A stretch of 64,000 nucleotides of DNA. It comes from Chthoniobacterales bacterium (lineage in GTDB: Bacteria; Verrucomicrobiota; Verrucomicrobiia; Chthoniobacterales; UBA10450). This document shows positions 7,141 to 16,405 of this stretch, in pieces. The notes beneath the pieces are model-generated. The model ran no database searches and was not told the DNA's origin. It saw only the letters and a list, made by a program, of their open reading frames with translations. Position 1 is the stretch's first letter, and the number at the start of each line of letters is the position of its first letter. The DNA lies in NCBI GenBank assembly GCA_035274845.1, contig DATENU010000008.1:1-64000 (forward strand), read 5' to 3'. The translations under genes were made by a program, and so were the position numbers.

Positions 7141-10125
7141 TTAATTCCAGTCAGGCGGTTGGGCCGCGCGGGCCATGATTTGCTGGAATTTCGGGTCCGC
7201 TCGGATGCCGTCCCAAACAGGATCGAACTTCAAACGACCGTAGTCCGGGCCTTTGGGCAAATGGGCGATTTTGGCCAGCTGTTCGAGGGCCGCTTCTCCT
7301 TCGCCAAGTTGCGCATACACCTCGGCGAGCACCAGGATTTGCTCCGGCGCATCCAGCGCGTTACGCGCTAACGGAGCCAAATCCACCGAATGCTGGGCCG
7401 TGCGGATCGCCTCTTCCTTTCGGCCGAGAGCGGCGTAGGCGACACTCAGGCTGCTCAGGCTGTTCAGGCTGTCCAGATCCTCGGGTCTTTCGGCCAGGAT
7501 GTTCTGATAATACGCGACAGCGCCGGTATAGAATTCCCGCGCCTTCTCCTGTTCACCACGCATTCTGGCGATGATTCCTTCCCACGGCATCGCATATTTT
7601 TTCTCGACGGGAAGCGTAGCGAGCAAGGCAGAGGCGCGATCGAGGTCGCGTGCGAAAATGGCCAGTTCAATCGACCGTTCAGTGCCCCAGTTCGTCCGGA
7701 CCGGCGCGGTTTCCAGGACCGCTCGGGCTTCGTCCAACTTTCCCAGGCCCAGGCGGCAATAGGACCGGTAAATGGAAAGGACGTCGTAATCCGGGGGAAA
7801 CTGCTTGATGGCCCGATCGGCGAACTCTTCCGCTTCTCTAAATTGCCGCAAGGCGATAAGGCTCTCGAGAAGCTCGAGAGCGGTGAAATGATTGTGCGGG
7901 TCTAATTCGACGGCGGTCCTGCCATCTCTCAGTGCGTCTTTCCAACGCCCATACCGTCGCTCCACCAGCGCGAGGAGTTCGGCGCGCTCCGCCTTATCCC
8001 GAGGAGCATCCATGCCTTCCAGCTCCTCCAGCTCGCGGTCAAAATCTCGGGTAAGACGATAATAGCGCGCCATCGCGAGATGGGCCTCAGGCAGGTGAGG
8101 CGCCAGACGCACGGCGGTCTCGGCTGCTTCCTTCCCGGCAGCGAGGGATTGCTCCGACCGATAAACAAAACGGAAAGAGTCGAGATGTGTTTTCGAGAGG
8201 AGGCAGTAGGCGAGAACAAACTGGGGATCGCGCGCGATGGCGGAGCCAAGCAGATCGAGCGTGCGCGGATAATCGCGTTGGTAGAAGGCCTGGCGCGCGC
8301 GCAAATAGAGTTCATATGCCGCCAGGTCGCCGGTGGGAGCCTTGGCGAATGCGCTTACTTTTTCCGGCGAAAAATTCGCCTTCAGCTGCGACGCGATTGT
8401 TTGAATGATTTCGCTTTCGAGCGAAAAGATCTCCTCCAATTTCTTTTCGTAGCGTTGCTCCCAAATTTTGGTATCGGTCGCAGCTTCAAGGAGGCGAACA
8501 TTGATCTGGAGACGCTCTTCGGCCTTCTGGACGGTGCCTTCCAGGACGTAGGCGACCCCCAGGATTCGTGCGATTTCGCGGTTGCTTGTCGTTCGGCCAC
8601 GATACGGGGCGGCGCTGTTGCGGCTTATGACCTTTAACTCGGACACCTGGGTCAGCCCTTCGATAATGTCGTCATGAATTCCATCGACAAAGTAGGCGTC
8701 GGGGGCATTCGCGCCGAGACTCTCGAAGGGCAGGATGGCATCCCCGGCGGTAAGGCTCGCGAACGGCAGAACGGCGATGCCTTTCGTGGGCGCCGTAGCA
8801 TTTGCGGAAATCTCAGAGGGCGGAGCGCCTCGGTGCTCTGAGAGCGCCGCTCCAGAGAACGAGCCCGGCTGCGGGCGGCCGCGGATGAGGCGATTGCCCA
8901 GAAGCAGCAGAACTAAACCGGCCGCGACCACTAGAGCGGTTAGAGCAAATCGCACCGGCCGGCTTTTCGAGAGTGTTCGCTGAAGAACGTAAGCCGGTTC
9001 GCTCGCGCGGATACGGATCGCTTTGCCGTCCAGATGTCGCCGGACGTCGTCGGCGAGGTTTTTTACGGAGGAGTAACGTCGTGCCGGATCCTTCTGGAGG
9101 GCGCACCCGACGATCGCGTCCAGGTCTCCGCGAAGGCGCCGTTGGCGGGTTGGATCCTTGACGACAATGCTTGGAGGGTGCGGCTCCTGTTCGCAAAGAA
9201 CCGTGAGCAGTTCTTCGAGGGTTGGATTGCGATTCGGGAACCGGTGCGGTTTGCAGCCGGTGAGTATTTCGTAAAGCAGAACCCCGAGCGCGTAGACGTC
9301 GGTCGACACCGTCCCGGCTTCGCCTCGGGCCTGCTCGGGCGACGCTGAAACCGGTGTCAATAGTTTGCCGTCGAGCGCGGTCGCTTCCAGCGGATTGGTC
9401 GGGTCGAGTATCACTTTGGCGATGCCGAAATCGAGCAGCTTCACATCGCCTTTGCCCGTGACGAGGATGTTGCTCGCCTTCAGATCGCGGTGCACAACCG
9501 AATTGGCGTGGGCCGCTTCCACCGCCGCGCAAATCTTCAGGAATAACTCCAGCCGCGCGGAGATGGAGGCTTTGCTTTGCTCCAGAAAACGCGTCACCGG
9601 TACGCCCTCGACATATTCCATGACGAAATACTGGCTGTCGTCGTCCGTGGTTCCGGCGTCCAAAAGCCGCGCGATATTCGGATGGTCGAGCCGCGCCAGG
9701 ACCCGGCGTTCGGAATGGAAACGCTGGACCATTTCCTCCGTGTCGATTCCGGAATTCAACAACTTGATCGCGACTTCTTTCTCGAAATATCCATCCGCCC
9801 GCGCGGCGAGATAGACGGTTCCCATTCCGCCGCGGCCGATCTCGCGCGTCACCACGTAGGCGCCGATCCTCTTGCCAATTGTTTGAGACGCGACCTCGCG
9901 CCGGATTCTTCTCGCGGCATTTTCCGCGCAGGCTTCCAAATCGTCGCTCGCGCTGCGGCGCAGAATCTCCGCTTCCGCCAGGAGCGATTCGGCCTCGGCC
10001 AGCAGGACCCGGTCGTCGGAGCAGGAGCGTTGGACAAACGCGAGGCGGGCGCTGGTCGATTCCTCATCAAAGGCATCACTGAGGATCGACTTCAGTTGCT
10101 GCCAGCGCTGCGGATCCATGCTCAT
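7141..10125 (-). CDS. Ser/Thr protein kinase with TolB-like domain and TPR repeats
   Basis: A 994-residue transmembrane Hanks-type kinase. A short N-terminal helical region (1-85) precedes the kinase domain (about 88-370), which has a glycine loop IGRGGMG, Lys121 in VAIK, a HRDLKASN catalytic loop (212-219) and DFG (232-234), so it should be active. One membrane helix follows at about 392-412. Residues 449-565 form a TolB/FlgO-like domain beginning KGIAVLPF, usual in Acidobacteria and Verrucomicrobia kinases. TPR-like repeats occupy 600-990. The gene abuts the upstream ECF sigma factor (TGAATG), so the two are co-transcribed and the kinase probably signals together with that sigma factor. Substrates are unknown. 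Confidence 0.88.
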   Translation of the reverse strand: MSMDPQRWQQLKSILSDAFDEESTSARLAFVQRSCSDDRVLLAEAESLLAEAEILRRSASDDLEACAENAARRIRREVASQTIGKRIGAYVVTREIGRGGMGTVYLAARADGYFEKEVAIKLLNSGIDTEEMVQRFHSERRVLARLDHPNIARLLDAGTTDDDSQYFVMEYVEGVPVTRFLEQSKASISARLELFLKICAAVEAAHANSVVHRDLKASNILVTGKGDVKLLDFGIAKVILDPTNPLEATALDGKLLTPVSASPEQARGEAGTVSTDVYALGVLLYEILTGCKPHRFPNRNPTLEELLTVLCEQEPHPPSIVVKDPTRQRRLRGDLDAIVGCALQKDPARRYSSVKNLADDVRRHLDGKAIRIRASEPAYVLQRTLSKSRPVRFALTALVVAAGLVLLLLGNRLIRGRPQPGSFSGAALSEHRGAPPSEISANATAPTKGIAVLPFASLTAGDAILPFESLGANAPDAYFVDGIHDDIIEGLTQVSELKVISRNSAAPYRGRTTSNREIARILGVAYVLEGTVQKAEERLQINVRLLEAATDTKIWEQRYEKKLEEIFSLESEIIQTIASQLKANFSPEKVSAFAKAPTGDLAAYELYLRARQAFYQRDYPRTLDLLGSAIARDPQFVLAYCLLSKTHLDSFRFVYRSEQSLAAGKEAAETAVRLAPHLPEAHLAMARYYRLTRDFDRELEELEGMDAPRDKAERAELLALVERRYGRWKDALRDGRTAVELDPHNHFTALELLESLIALRQFREAEEFADRAIKQFPPDYDVLSIYRSYCRLGLGKLDEARAVLETAPVRTNWGTERSIELAIFARDLDRASALLATLPVEKKYAMPWEGIIARMRGEQEKAREFYTGAVAYYQNILAERPEDLDSLNSLSSLSVAYAALGRKEEAIRTAQHSVDLAPLARNALDAPEQILVLAEVYAQLGEGEAALEQLAKIAHLPKGPDYGRLKFDPVWDGIRADPKFQQIMARAAQPPDWN

Positions 10126-10704
10126 TCAATCAGAGCGCGATAATTCGCGATGCAACCATATCTTTGCCAGGGCCCACTCGCGCTGCACCGTGGCCACGGA
10201 AATCCCGAGGGCGGCGCTGATTTCCGGCACCGTCAGTCCGCCGAAGAAACGCAGCTCAACGATCTGGCTTTGGCGTGGATCGAATCTCTCCAATTCCCGA
10301 AGCGCTTCGTCCACGCGCACGACATCGATCTCGCGAGATTCGTAAAATTCCGCGGCAAGCTCCAGGCGGTCGTTGCCGCCGCGCTTTTTGCGGTTTCGCG
10401 CGATCGCGTAATTCGTCAGGGTCTGCCGCATCGTGCGCGAGAAGATTCCCAGGAAATGAGCGCGATTTTCCCAGGAGGCGCTCTGCTGGTTTTCGAGCCG
10501 CAGGAAAGCTTCGTGAACGAGGGCGGTGCGCTGAAGGGTGTGATCCGAGCGTTCACCTCGAAGGTAGATCTCGGCGAGGCGAAGCAACTCGTCGTAAACG
10601 CCGGGAATCATCGCGTCCAGCGAGGTGCCATTCGCCTTCGCCCTCGTCGGAGTAAGCGCGTCCGCTGAATTCACAGCCCTTAAATCAAAGGATGACGCAT
10701 TCAA
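10126..10704 (-). CDS. ECF-type RNA polymerase sigma factor (TIGR02999-like)
   Basis: A 192-residue extracytoplasmic-function sigma factor. Region 2 is recognisable in HTLQRTALVHEAFLRL and NRAHFLGIFSRTMRQ, and region 4 in SQIVELRFFGGLTVPEIS, ending in a helix-turn-helix. This subgroup typically lacks an anti-sigma partner and is encoded beside a Ser/Thr kinase, exactly as here: its stop directly abuts the kinase start. Phosphorylation by the kinase is therefore a reasonable but untested mode of control. The N-terminal 25 residues are variable and the start is not certain. Confidence 0.88.
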   Translation of the reverse strand: MNASSFDLRAVNSADALTPTRAKANGTSLDAMIPGVYDELLRLAEIYLRGERSDHTLQRTALVHEAFLRLENQQSASWENRAHFLGIFSRTMRQTLTNYAIARNRKKRGGNDRLELAAEFYESREIDVVRVDEALRELERFDPRQSQIVELRFFGGLTVPEISAALGISVATVQREWALAKIWLHRELSRSD

Positions 10705-10905
10705 ACCCTGCCTAATTTACGGGATTGACGGATTCTTACAATACCGCAGACAGGTGTTCCGGAGAGGGGCCGATCTTTTTCCCCGATTCCGACTGATTTT
10801 TGATAGGTTCTTCCGCCCTTTATTGCATTACAGGGTGTGGAAAGAGAATCACTCCTGGCGAAGCGAGAGGTTCGCCGTCGTCTGTGGCCGGGTCGTTTTG
10901 CTCGT

Positions 10906-11346
10906 ATGATGCAAACGGCGAGCACTTTACTGATCGTCGCGAATCTGGTCCTGCCTGGGACAGGCCTCAGGGCCGAACCGCCGGCGAAAAACACCCGCAA
11001 TCCCAGCTCTCGCGACACGACCAAGGCGAAAGACTCGGGCCCGTCTCGCGCTCGTCTCCTTGAATCGGCCAATGGCTGGTTGCGCGTGAACGGGGAATGG
11101 GTGCACCCTGAGGGCTACAAGTTCGTGAACAACAGAGTCATTCGAACCACCGCAAGAACCGGGAAGACATTGCCCAAGCCGCCGGGCAAGCTGGCGCAGG
11201 AAAACGCGTCGAAGCTGGAGTCGCCAACCAAATCCAAGGCCCCTGCCGCGACCACCGACACGAGGACACCGGCCGAGAAGGCGGCCGAAGCCCGGGAAAA
11301 AAATTTAACCCCGACGGCAGCACCCCAGACTGGAACGCATTTGTAA
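10906..11346 (+). CDS. Secreted basic protein of unknown function
   Basis: About 146 residues. Met at 10906 begins a Sec-type signal peptide (MMQTASTLLIVANLVLPG) that ends near GLRAEP. The mature part is rich in Lys, Pro, Thr and Ala and contains one conserved-looking core, ESANGWLRVNGEWVHPEGY, followed by a disordered tail. A GTG at 10837 would add 23 residues ahead of the signal peptide and is less likely. The gene is divergent from the sigma factor-kinase unit, with a 200-bp shared upstream region that could hold its promoter. I cannot assign a function. Confidence 0.55.
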   Translation: MMQTASTLLIVANLVLPGTGLRAEPPAKNTRNPSSRDTTKAKDSGPSRARLLESANGWLRVNGEWVHPEGYKFVNNRVIRTTARTGKTLPKPPGKLAQENASKLESPTKSKAPAATTDTRTPAEKAAEAREKNLTPTAAPQTGTHL

Positions 11347-11454
11347 TTCAGCCAGATGATAACCGAGGCACGAGCTATGAAATTGAATAAACCTCAGAGG
11401 GCGCAGAGGGCGTTGCTTGCGATCTTTGCCGGCGCGCACGAATGTGTTGCCGGG

Positions 11455-13125
11455 ATGAAACCGTTGTTCGCGGGAGCAATCATCTCGTTTGTTCTGACCG
11501 TTGCGAGCAGCGGCCAGACTGGCGACGGGGAATGGTCTCATCTCCAGTACATGCCCTCCGAGAGACAGGAAGTGGCCACAGCGGTTTTGGGCGGGAAGAT
11601 CTACGTCATGGCGGGCTACACCGGGACCGACTTTGACGTTCACTCCACTGCGACGGTGGATGTTTACAATCCCGCCACCGATACATGGAGTTCAGCTCAT
11701 CCGCTCCCGGCCGTGAACAATCACAATTGCGCGGCGGTAGTGGCGGGAAAACTCTACTCCTTCGCCGGGACTTCGAACGCGACCTACCTTTACGACCCAG
11801 TTAACGATTCGTGGTCCTTCGTCGCCTCGTCGAATTACCCACATGTCAACACCGCGGCCGTCGGGGTCCTTAACGACAAGATTTACATAGCGGGCGGGCT
11901 CAACGCCGGCAACCAGGCGGAGGTTTTCGATCCGCAGACGAATACGTGGACGCCGATTGCCTCGATGAACATACCGCGGCACCACTGCGCCGGCGGTATG
12001 ATCAACGGCAAGTTTTATGTTGCCGCCGGCCGAGGCTGGGCCGCGTCGGAAACCGCCCTGGAGGTTTACGACCCGCAAACCAACTCCTGGAGCACGCTGG
12101 CGCCGATGCCCACCGGACGTTCCGGCGTGGCCGCCGCCGTCGTCCATGACGAGTTGTACGTCTTCGGAGGTGAGGGGAGTCAAGGGGTCTATCCAAATGT
12201 CGAGGTTTACAATCCAACCACCAACAGCTGGCGTCGAATCCAGGACATGGCCGACCCGCGTCACGGCATCTGGGCTTCGGTCATTGGCAGCCGGGTTTAC
12301 ATCATCGGCGGCGCGGTCGCCCTAAACTACCTGCCAACTGGATCGAACACCGTGTTCAGCGTGACGAGCAAAGGAACGTTTGCCAATATTTCCACGCGCC
12401 TGAAGGTGGGCACCGGCGACAACGTCTTGATCGGCGGCTTCATCGTTAATGGCACGGCTTCGAAACGGATCATTGTTCGCGCTCTCGGTCCATCGGTTCC
12501 GCTGCCGGGAGCCCTCACGAATCCTCGGCTCGAGCTTTACAATGCGGCCGGCCAGTTGATCGCGACGAACGACAATTGGCGGGACGCGCCTAACCGGCAG
12601 GAGATCATCGATAGCGCGCTCGCGCCAATGAACGATCTCGAGTCTGCCATTCTCACGACCGTGAATCCCGGCGGTTTCACCGCGGTCGTCCGGGGAGAAG
12701 GCGCCTCGTCCGGAGTGGCGCTCGTCGAAGTCTATGATCTCGAGGCCGGCTCGCCTTCCAGCCTGGCCAATATTTCCACGCGCGGGTTGGTCCAGATGAA
12801 TGACGATGTCCTGATCGCTGGAATTATTTTCGACGGCCAGATGCAGCGGAAAGTGATCGTGCGGGCCATTGGTCCCTCCCTTCCGCTGGCGAACACGCTG
12901 GCCGATCCGCGGCTGGAATTGCGCGACGCGAACGGTGGCCTGGTCGCCCAGAACGATAACTGGCGCACCGACCAGGAAGCGGAGATCAGCATGACCATTC
13001 CGCCGACCAACGACCTTGAATCAGCCATCGTCCAGACTCTGCCGCCGGCGAGGTACACCGGGATCGTGCGCGGAGTAAACAACGGGACCGGCCTCGCGGT
13101 GGTCGAAGCCTACGCCTTGGAATAG
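11455..13125 (+). CDS. Secreted kelch-repeat protein with duplicated C-terminal domain
   Basis: An extracellular protein of about 556 residues. Met at 11455 starts a clean signal peptide (MKPLFAGAIISFVLTVASS); earlier in-frame ATGs (11356, 11377) would put a charged segment before it. Five to six kelch motifs follow (repeated GGKIYVMAG, NDKIYIAGG, HDELYVFGG and SRVYIIGG strands), forming a beta-propeller over roughly residues 25-300. The C-terminus holds two tandem copies of a domain of about 115 residues, each starting ANISTR and containing VRA(L/I)GPS, ND/RLEL, NDNWR and NDLESAI. This domain is frequent in Verrucomicrobia secreted proteins but I know no function for it. Ligand unknown. Confidence 0.8.
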   Translation: MKPLFAGAIISFVLTVASSGQTGDGEWSHLQYMPSERQEVATAVLGGKIYVMAGYTGTDFDVHSTATVDVYNPATDTWSSAHPLPAVNNHNCAAVVAGKLYSFAGTSNATYLYDPVNDSWSFVASSNYPHVNTAAVGVLNDKIYIAGGLNAGNQAEVFDPQTNTWTPIASMNIPRHHCAGGMINGKFYVAAGRGWAASETALEVYDPQTNSWSTLAPMPTGRSGVAAAVVHDELYVFGGEGSQGVYPNVEVYNPTTNSWRRIQDMADPRHGIWASVIGSRVYIIGGAVALNYLPTGSNTVFSVTSKGTFANISTRLKVGTGDNVLIGGFIVNGTASKRIIVRALGPSVPLPGALTNPRLELYNAAGQLIATNDNWRDAPNRQEIIDSALAPMNDLESAILTTVNPGGFTAVVRGEGASSGVALVEVYDLEAGSPSSLANISTRGLVQMNDDVLIAGIIFDGQMQRKVIVRAIGPSLPLANTLADPRLELRDANGGLVAQNDNWRTDQEAEISMTIPPTNDLESAIVQTLPPARYTGIVRGVNNGTGLAVVEAYALE

Positions 13126-13251
13126 CGGGACGTCTATCGCGGCGCTGCGTCCGCTGTCGCCCGCGCAGGCGGCGCCGCGGCGTGGGCAATCTTTACACCC
13201 TGGGGCGGCTGCCTATATTCACGTTCCCAACTAACCGGGGGCGAGACAGCA

Positions 13252-13881
13252 ATGGCAGGACAAAATCACGAAACGGAATTACAGGCGGCCGAGCGTCGCA
13301 TCGCGAGCCTGCGTCCCTGCGCGGCGGCAAAGCTGGCCGGCATGGAAAGCTCGTTCCGCAGCCTGCTGGAATCGGTCGGCGAAGATCCCGAGCGTCAGGG
13401 ATTGCTGAAGACACCGAATCGGGCCGCGCGTGCGTTCGAGTTCCTGACCGCCGGCTATCGCCAGAGCCTCGAGACGCTGGTTAACGACGCCATTTTTGAT
13501 TCCGAAGCCAGCGAGATCGTGCTCGTGAAAGACATCGAGCTCTACTCGATGTGCGAGCATCACTTGCTGCCGTTCGTGGGCAAGGCGCACGTCGCCTACA
13601 TTCCGCATGGGAAAGTGATTGGGCTTTCGAAAGTTGCGCGCATCGTCGACATGTTCGCGCGTCGGCTCCAGATCCAGGAGAACCTCACCATCCAGATTGC
13701 CGACGCGCTCATGAAGACGCTGCATCCGACCGGCGTCGCGGTCGTCATCGAGGCGAAGCATCTTTGCATGATGATGCGCGGCGTGGAGAAACAGAATTCG
13801 CTCATGAAAACGTCCTGCCTGCTCGGTGTCTTCAAGGAAGATGGCCGGACCCGCTCGGAGTTTCTCTCTCTCCTGGCCTGA
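13252..13881 (+). CDS. folE: GTP cyclohydrolase I
   Basis: Converts GTP to 7,8-dihydroneopterin triphosphate, the first step of both folate and tetrahydrobiopterin synthesis. The zinc and active-site residues are present: Cys101 and His104 in [10 protein letters not shown] and Cys172 in HLCMMMRG. Length (209) is typical of the homodecameric type IA enzyme. A purine-rich ribosome site (GGGGCGAGA) precedes the ATG. It is followed by a PTPS-type protein and an SDR, and aromatic amino acid hydroxylase is convergent to them. The context therefore favours a biopterin role over, or in addition to, folate. Confidence 0.95.
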   Translation: MAGQNHETELQAAERRIASLRPCAAAKLAGMESSFRSLLESVGEDPERQGLLKTPNRAARAFEFLTAGYRQSLETLVNDAIFDSEASEIVLVKDIELYSMCEHHLLPFVGKAHVAYIPHGKVIGLSKVARIVDMFARRLQIQENLTIQIADALMKTLHPTGVAVVIEAKHLCMMMRGVEKQNSLMKTSCLLGVFKEDGRTRSEFLSLLA

Positions 13882-13886
13882 TGTGC

Positions 13887-13944
13887 TGGGCGTCTCGGTG
13901 AGACGCCGGCCACTTTCCCCGTGCCGTCTCACCCAGACGGCCTA
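13887..13944. repeat. Inverted repeat between folE and the PTPS gene
   Basis: GGCGTCTCGGTGAGACGCC (about 13888) and GCCGTCTCACCCAGACGGCC (about 13923) are two related hairpins. A GTG at 13921 falls inside the second, which argues against its use as the start of the next gene. Confidence 0.6.
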
Positions 13945-13953
13945 CAATCAGGG

Positions 13954-15165
13954 ATGCTCCTGACGGTCAGCAAGCGTCTCGAATTTTCGGCCTCGCGCCG
14001 TCTTTTCGTCCCGGAATGGAGCGAGTCCGAAAATCTGGCCGCTTTCGGGCCGGAAACCGCGGCGCGTTACGGAACCGGCCGCAATTACGTCGTTTATTTC
14101 ATTTTCTCGGGCACGGTCGATCCCGTCACGGGAATGCTGCTGAACATCAGCAAGATCAAGGAGTGGGTGGGCGAGGTTTTGCGAGAGGGGTTCGATCATA
14201 AGTTCCTGAACGAAGACAATCCCGCGTTCGCCCACCTGCCGCCGACAGCCGAGAATGTGGCGCGCGAGCTTTTTCGCCAGGCCGCGCCCCTTTTTCATTC
14301 CTCGAGCGCCCACCTGATAGCGTGTCATCTGGCGGAATCGGAAGCGCGCAGCGCGACCTTCTATGCGACCGGAATTTTGGAATCAAATTACTGGTTCGAA
14401 TTTTCCGCGGCGCGGCAAACGATGTCACCGCGGCTCACCAGGGAGGAAAATGAAAAGCTGTTTGGTGTCGCGGCTTCACCCTTTGGTCACGGCCACAATT
14501 ATCGGGCGCGGCTGACTTTTCGGACCGACTCGGATCCCGGCGAGCGTTCGCAATTTCCCGCCGTCCACGCCAGCATGGATGCGCTGAGAAAGGAACTCGA
14601 CCATAAGAATCTGAATCGACAGGTTCCAGGGCTCGCGAATCAACCGATTACGACTGAAAACCTGGCCCGGTATGTTCATCATCGAATCGCGGGGTCGTTG
14701 CCTATCGAGCGAGTGCGCCTGCACGAACGAAGCGACTTTTTTGCTGAATACTGGAAGGGCGATCGCTATTTCCTTGGGCTTCAGCTTCCCTTCAACGCCG
14801 CTCATCGATTGCACAGCGCGGTCCTGTCCACCGATCAAAACGTCGCCCTTTACGGCAAGTGCAATAACTCGCTGGGTCACGGTCATCGCTATATCACCGA
14901 AGCGACGGTCGGTGGCCCGTTCGATGAACGAAGCGGGACGTTGATGAACTTTGCCGCACTCCAAGCGGGGGTGGGGGAGGCCGTTCGGCCCTGGCAGGAC
15001 AAACATTTGGATCTCGAACTCGAGGAATTTCGAAAAAAGCCCTCTACCGGAGAAAATATCGTCCAGGCTCTTTGGCCCGGTTTCGATTCGCGCCTGGACG
15101 CGCGCCTTGTTCGTTTGCGTCTCTGGGAGACCGCCAACAACCGCTTCACCCTGCGAAAGTCATAG
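13954..15165 (+). CDS. Triple-domain 6-pyruvoyl-tetrahydropterin synthase-like protein
   Basis: Expected to turn dihydroneopterin triphosphate into 6-pyruvoyl-tetrahydropterin. Three PTPS domains lie in tandem (about residues 4-137, 147-267 and 275-400 from ATG 13954). Domain 1 keeps the fold markers ENLAAFG, DPVTGMLLN and FDHKFLN but has lost the zinc histidines (SASRRL, GTGRNY) and the catalytic Cys. Domain 2 keeps HGHNY and LDHKNLN but has Arg for the first zinc His and Ala for the Cys. Domain 3 keeps all zinc ligands (AAHRL, GHGHRY) and the Cys in GKCNNS, but its Asp-His pair reads DKH. Single-domain PTPS enzymes are about 140 residues and work as hexamers, so this fusion may build a trimer in one chain. 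GTG 13921 is rejected because it lies in a repeat. Confidence 0.85.
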   Translation: MLLTVSKRLEFSASRRLFVPEWSESENLAAFGPETAARYGTGRNYVVYFIFSGTVDPVTGMLLNISKIKEWVGEVLREGFDHKFLNEDNPAFAHLPPTAENVARELFRQAAPLFHSSSAHLIACHLAESEARSATFYATGILESNYWFEFSAARQTMSPRLTREENEKLFGVAASPFGHGHNYRARLTFRTDSDPGERSQFPAVHASMDALRKELDHKNLNRQVPGLANQPITTENLARYVHHRIAGSLPIERVRLHERSDFFAEYWKGDRYFLGLQLPFNAAHRLHSAVLSTDQNVALYGKCNNSLGHGHRYITEATVGGPFDERSGTLMNFAALQAGVGEAVRPWQDKHLDLELEEFRKKPSTGENIVQALWPGFDSRLDARLVRLRLWETANNRFTLRKS

Positions 15166-15618
15166 CCGCGTCGCTTCAAAAACCAAGGAGCGGCGCTTTC
15201 CAAACCGCCGTCTGCAGCAGCGCCCGCTTTGAAAGCGGGCCTCGCTCTTTGGTCTGCTTTACGGGTCGGTCTAAAAAGCCGCAGCGACACTTGACGTGTT
15301 CTTTTTACGGCGACAGAGCGCCGTCACTACAGCACATGCCCCCAGATCTTGACGGCTTAAAGCCGTCAAGATTACGGCGCGCCTTCGAAGATCGAGTGAC
15401 AGGTTTGGCATGATCAATTGCTCGATTCGCTAAGCCGGAGCAAGGAGCGGCGATTTACAAACCGCCGTTCCAAAAAGGCGCTCCGGCGGCGTAGAAAAGG
15501 TTCATCAACGACACTAGACGCGTTCTTACGGCGATTTCCCAGGCGCGGAACCGTCCGTTACCACGCCGTAATTCGAAGTTGGACGTTGAGCGTTGGACGT
15601 TGAACGTTCCTCTTCCTC
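15166..15618. repeat. Gene-free stretch with GGAG-headed REPs and a GTTGGACGTT repeat
   Basis: No gene is seen. 15183-15252 holds CAAGGAGCGGCGCTTTC with a degenerate inverted partner ending CTCGCTCTTTGG. 15345-15373 has TTGACGGCTTAAAGCCGTCA, a hairpin also seen near 30.8 kb. 15440-15470 has another AAGGAGCGGCG element. 15574-15610 carries tandem GTTGGACGTTGAGCGTTGGA units that recur near 33.8-34.0 kb. Confidence 0.7.
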
Positions 15619-16311
15619 ATGAAGCGATATCTCATTACCGGCGCGAGCCGCGGCATCGGGCGAGCCATTGCCGAAAAGCTCGCGGCGCCTGGGCACGCGC
15701 TTCTCCTCCATGGGCGCGATCATGACGCGCTGGCGGAAACCTGTCGCCGGGTCGAAATTAAATCGAGCCAGGCAATCCCGCTTTGTTACGACCTGCGAAA
15801 TCCCGCTTCGATTCAGAAGATGGTCGACGAAATTGGTCCGGATCCCCTCGAGGCGCTGATCAATAACGCCGGCATCGCGAGCGTAAAACCGCTCCGCGAA
15901 ATCACCCTCGACGAATGGCAGGCCACTTTCGCCGTCAACGTCACGGCCCCATTTCTCCTGACGCAAAAACTTCTGCCACTCATGTCCGCCGGTTCAACCG
16001 TCGTTAATATTTTATCGATCGCGGCGAAAACAGGGTTTCCGAATTGGGGCACTTATTGCATGAGCAAGTTCGCGCTCGAAGGTTTCTCGCAGGCGGTCCG
16101 CGAAGAAGTGCGACCGCGTGGAATCCGCGTCCTCAACGTTTATCCAGCGGCGACCAACACGGAAATTTGGAGCGGAGTCGAAGGCGACTGGCCGCGCGAG
16201 AAGATGCTGGTGCCGGAGGAAATTGCCCATGCGGTTGCTTATGCGCTCTCCCGGCCGGCAGATGTTGGCGTCGAGAATATCATGGTGCAAAACGTCAGCG
16301 GCGCGTTGTAA
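15619..16311 (+). CDS. Short-chain dehydrogenase/reductase, sepiapterin reductase-like by context
   Basis: NAD(P)H-dependent oxidoreductase of the classical SDR family. Visible motifs are the cofactor loop TGASRGIG (7-14), NNAG (82-85), the catalytic Ser133 (NILSIAA), Tyr146 and Lys150 (YCMSK). Length (230) is normal. SDRs are too diverse for a substrate from motifs alone. The position directly after folE and the PTPS gene, and facing aromatic amino acid hydroxylase, suggests reduction of 6-pyruvoyl-tetrahydropterin to tetrahydrobiopterin, as sepiapterin reductase does. A general carbonyl reductase is the alternative. Confidence 0.8.
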   Translation: MKRYLITGASRGIGRAIAEKLAAPGHALLLHGRDHDALAETCRRVEIKSSQAIPLCYDLRNPASIQKMVDEIGPDPLEALINNAGIASVKPLREITLDEWQATFAVNVTAPFLLTQKLLPLMSAGSTVVNILSIAAKTGFPNWGTYCMSKFALEGFSQAVREEVRPRGIRVLNVYPAATNTEIWSGVEGDWPREKMLVPEEIAHAVAYALSRPADVGVENIMVQNVSGAL

Positions 16312-16312
16312 T

Positions 16313-16386
16313 CTGTAGCCGTCGCCCTGCGGGCGACGTGAGTGTGCTGCTTCTCGCCAACGCTTCGCACAGCGAAGCGGCTACAG
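16313..16386. repeat. CTGTAGCCG-ended inverted repeat
   Basis: Begins CTGTAGCCGTCGCCCTGCGG and ends CGAAGCGGCTACAG, with two inner hairpins. It sits between the convergent SDR and hydroxylase genes, where it could also act as a bidirectional terminator. The GTAG head matches REP elements elsewhere in the window. Confidence 0.65.
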
Positions 16387-16405
16387 AAGAAGACCGCCGA
16401 GCGGC

